This document shows, in pieces, positions 4,659 through 6,212 of a DNA stretch of 6,212 nt; position 1 is the stretch's first letter, and every line of letters starts with the position of its first letter. Made by a program: the position numbers and the translations under genes. This stretch comes from Desulfobacteraceae bacterium (GTDB lineage: Bacteria > Desulfobacterota > Desulfobacteria > Desulfobacterales > Desulfosalsimonadaceae): assembly GCA_011389605.1 (NCBI GenBank), contig JAABTZ010000080.1, positions 1 to 6,212 on the forward strand, in the 5' to 3' direction. The notes under the pieces are model-generated. The model was not told the origin of the DNA and made no database searches. It saw nothing but the letters and a program-made list of their open reading frames with translations.

Positions 4659-6086
4659 TTACTCAAATCCTTTTTCGCCCTGGGCCGCGCGCATGTCGGC
4701 CTGGTCCGGGTTTGGGGCGGTTGGAATCACAAACCGGTCCTTGTGTTTGGCAATGGCCAGCAGGTCATAGATTTCCAGAACCGCTGGCTCATCCAGTTTC
4801 TCATCCAATCCGGCCTGGCCCAGTATGCTTTTGTCCGGGGTTTTTTCCAGGCGCAAAGAGCGCATGTAGGCCCGCAGGGCCATGAGATATTTCAGGGACC
4901 GGCGCACCGGGGCCTCGTCTCCGGCAGCCAGGAGATTGGCCAGGTATTTGACCGGGATGCGCATGTCTGAAAGCGTTTCATCGGCTTTTTTGTTTTCAGT
5001 GCCCGTCTGCAGAGGGCTTAAGGGCGGAACATACCAGACCATGGGCAGGGTCCGGTATTCGGGGTGAAGCGGCAGGGCCAGGGGCCATTTGCGCATGAGC
5101 TTGTCTGTGGGCGAGTTTTGGGCAGCCTTTAAAAACGCCTCGGAAATGCCCTGTTTTTCGGCTTGTTTTAAAACATCCGGATCATGGGGATCAAGCATGA
5201 TGTCCACAAGGGCCGGGTAGATGTCTTTGGGGTCGGCTGCGGATGCGGCCTGGGATATGCGCTCTGCGTCATAGAGGATCACGCCCACATACCGGATCCG
5301 GCCCACGCAGGAGGCAGAGCACATGGTGGTCATGCCGCTTTCGGTTCTGGGATAGCAGAAGATGCATTTTTCCGAGGTGCCGGTTTTCCAGTTGAAATAC
5401 ACCTTTTTGTAGGGACATCCGGACACGCAATAGCGCCAGCCCCGGCACCGGGCCTGATCCACCAGCACGATGCCGTCTTCATCCCTTTTGTACAGCGCAC
5501 CGGACGGACACGAGGCCGCGCACGCCGGGCTTAAGCAGTGCTCGCACAGCCGGGGCAGATACATCATGAAGGCCTGCTCAAATTCCAGGTATTTCTGTGC
5601 ATCCAGGCCGGCAAAATTGGTGTCTGCGGTGCCGGTTTCACATACCCCGGCAAGATCATCCTCCCAGTTGGGCCCCCACTGGATTTCCATGGACTGGCCC
5701 GTGATCTGGGAGCGGGGCCGGATGGCGGGCTGGTGCTTTTTTACCGGGCTTGTGACCAGGCCGCCGTAGTCATAATCCCAGGGCTCGTAATAGGCGTCAA
5801 TCTGCGGCAAATCCGGATTGTTGAAAATCCGGGAAAGTTTTGTGACCCGGCCGCCGGCGGCAAGAAAGAGCCGGTTGTTTTTGGCGGTCCAGCCGCCCCT
5901 GTAAATCCCCTGGTCCTCCCAGTTTTTGGGATACCCGATGCCGGGCTTGGACTCCACGTTGTTAAACCACATGTATTCCGCGCCTTGCCGGCTGGTCCAG
6001 ACGTTTTTGCATGGTATGCTGCAGGTGTGGCACCCGAGGCACTTGTCCAGGTTTAACACCATGGTCATCTGGGCTTTAATCTTCAT
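4659..6086 (-). CDS. narH: Respiratory nitrate reductase beta subunit, four Fe-S clusters
   Basis: This 475-residue cytoplasmic electron-transfer subunit links the NarI hemes to the NarG active site. The N-terminus is very close to E. coli NarH, beginning MKIKAQMTMVLNLDKC. All four cysteine groups are intact: C16, C19, C22, C26; C181, C184, C189, C193; C214, C220, C224; and C241, C244, C256, C260. In the third group W217 replaces a cysteine, the known signature of the [3Fe-4S] cluster, so the set should be three [4Fe-4S] plus one [3Fe-4S]. The conserved segment LPLHPEYRTLPMVWYVPPLSP starts at about residue 338. The C-terminus stops at GEKGFE and lacks the 35-40 residue tail of the E. coli protein (512). 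The start ATG at 6086 lies inside narG (11-bp overlap), with GGGGAGAT upstream as ribosome-binding site. Confidence 0.97.
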   Translation of the reverse strand: MKIKAQMTMVLNLDKCLGCHTCSIPCKNVWTSRQGAEYMWFNNVESKPGIGYPKNWEDQGIYRGGWTAKNNRLFLAAGGRVTKLSRIFNNPDLPQIDAYYEPWDYDYGGLVTSPVKKHQPAIRPRSQITGQSMEIQWGPNWEDDLAGVCETGTADTNFAGLDAQKYLEFEQAFMMYLPRLCEHCLSPACAASCPSGALYKRDEDGIVLVDQARCRGWRYCVSGCPYKKVYFNWKTGTSEKCIFCYPRTESGMTTMCSASCVGRIRYVGVILYDAERISQAASAADPKDIYPALVDIMLDPHDPDVLKQAEKQGISEAFLKAAQNSPTDKLMRKWPLALPLHPEYRTLPMVWYVPPLSPLQTGTENKKADETLSDMRIPVKYLANLLAAGDEAPVRRSLKYLMALRAYMRSLRLEKTPDKSILGQAGLDEKLDEPAVLEIYDLLAIAKHKDRFVIPTAPNPDQADMRAAQGEKGFE

Positions 6087-6212
6087 ACCAGTCGATCTCC
6101 CCGGCTTTGCGGACCACGATCACCTCGTCGCGCTGGGCGCCCGTGGGTCCGTAGTAGTTGAAAAAATAGCTGAACTGGGCATACCCGCCGATCATGTGGG
6201 TGGGCTTGACCA
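6076..6212 (-). CDS. narG: Respiratory nitrate reductase alpha subunit, C-terminal end (partial)
   Basis: Only the last 44 codons, the TAA stop (6076-6078) and two bases of a further codon are in the window; the gene continues past the right edge. The visible residues include VKPTHMIGGYAQFSYFFNYYG, RDEVIVVRKAGEIDWYED and then the stop. They align with the E. coli NarG C-terminus (VKPTHMIGGYAQ, then NYYG, RDE, VVVRK, IDW). NarG is the bis-MGD molybdenum subunit that reduces nitrate to nitrite; no catalytic residues lie in this part. The protein ends a few residues after the IDW motif, without the acidic and polar tail of the E. coli protein. The stop overlaps the narH start by 11 bases. Confidence 0.96.
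   Translation of the reverse strand, partial: VKPTHMIGGYAQFSYFFNYYGPTGAQRDEVIVVRKAGEIDWYED

Noticed and set aside
4655..4666. TTG start for narJ overlapping narH
   Set aside because: Spacing to the AAAGGA upstream is too short, and an ATG four codons later gives a normal NarJ start.
5538..6056. Long plus-strand open frame opposite narH
   Set aside because: It lies fully antisense to the cysteine-motif region of NarH and shows no family motif or start signal of its own.

Overview
The window looks like a piece of a Gram-negative, anaerobic or facultative chromosome, most plausibly from Desulfobacterota (a Desulfobacteraceae-like sulfate reducer or relative). That placement is an inference. 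It rests on the gene style, on a RAYT-type transposase with a long C-terminal helix-turn-helix extension, and on GGGGACG-type palindromes of the kind I associate with that group. No phylogenetic marker is present. Every gene I can support lies on the minus strand, so transcription runs from high to low coordinates.

Right part (2112-6212): a tightly packed respiratory nitrate reductase operon in the order narG (last 44 residues only), narH, narJ, narI, narK. NarG (molybdenum catalytic subunit), NarH (four Fe-S clusters) and NarI (di-heme b membrane anchor) form the quinol:nitrate oxidoreductase. NarJ is its assembly chaperone, and NarK moves nitrate and nitrite across the membrane. The junctions are an 11-bp overlap (narG/narH), a 4-bp gap or 8-bp overlap depending on the narJ start, a 4-bp overlap (narJ/narI) and a 3-bp gap (narI/narK), so translational coupling is likely. 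All signature cysteines of NarH and all four heme-ligand histidines of NarI are present, so the enzyme looks functional.

Middle part (1007-2097): a REP-associated tyrosine transposase (RAYT) gene with an HUH motif and a DnaA-domain-IV-like C-terminus. It lies between two 27-bp inverted repeats (25 of 27 identical), one overlapping its stop codon and the other ending 14 bp from the narK stop. Its start codon sits inside a perfect 9-bp inverted repeat, with the purine-rich ribosome-binding region in the loop.

Left part (1-1006): a PduO-type ATP:cob(I)alamin adenosyltransferase gene (340-909), with a strong Shine-Dalgarno and an inverted repeat around a possible promoter upstream. Beyond it are 339 gene-free bases holding a strong bidirectional terminator (48-87) and a REP-like GGGGAC/GTCCCC hairpin (101-119). 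The hairpin shares its core with the repeat upstream of the transposase.

No tRNA, rRNA, CRISPR array or phage genes were seen. The most interesting item is the transposase unit: its end repeats, its start-codon hairpin and the matching hairpin about 0.9 kb away. The nar operon is textbook in content, but would be notable if the host is a sulfate reducer.
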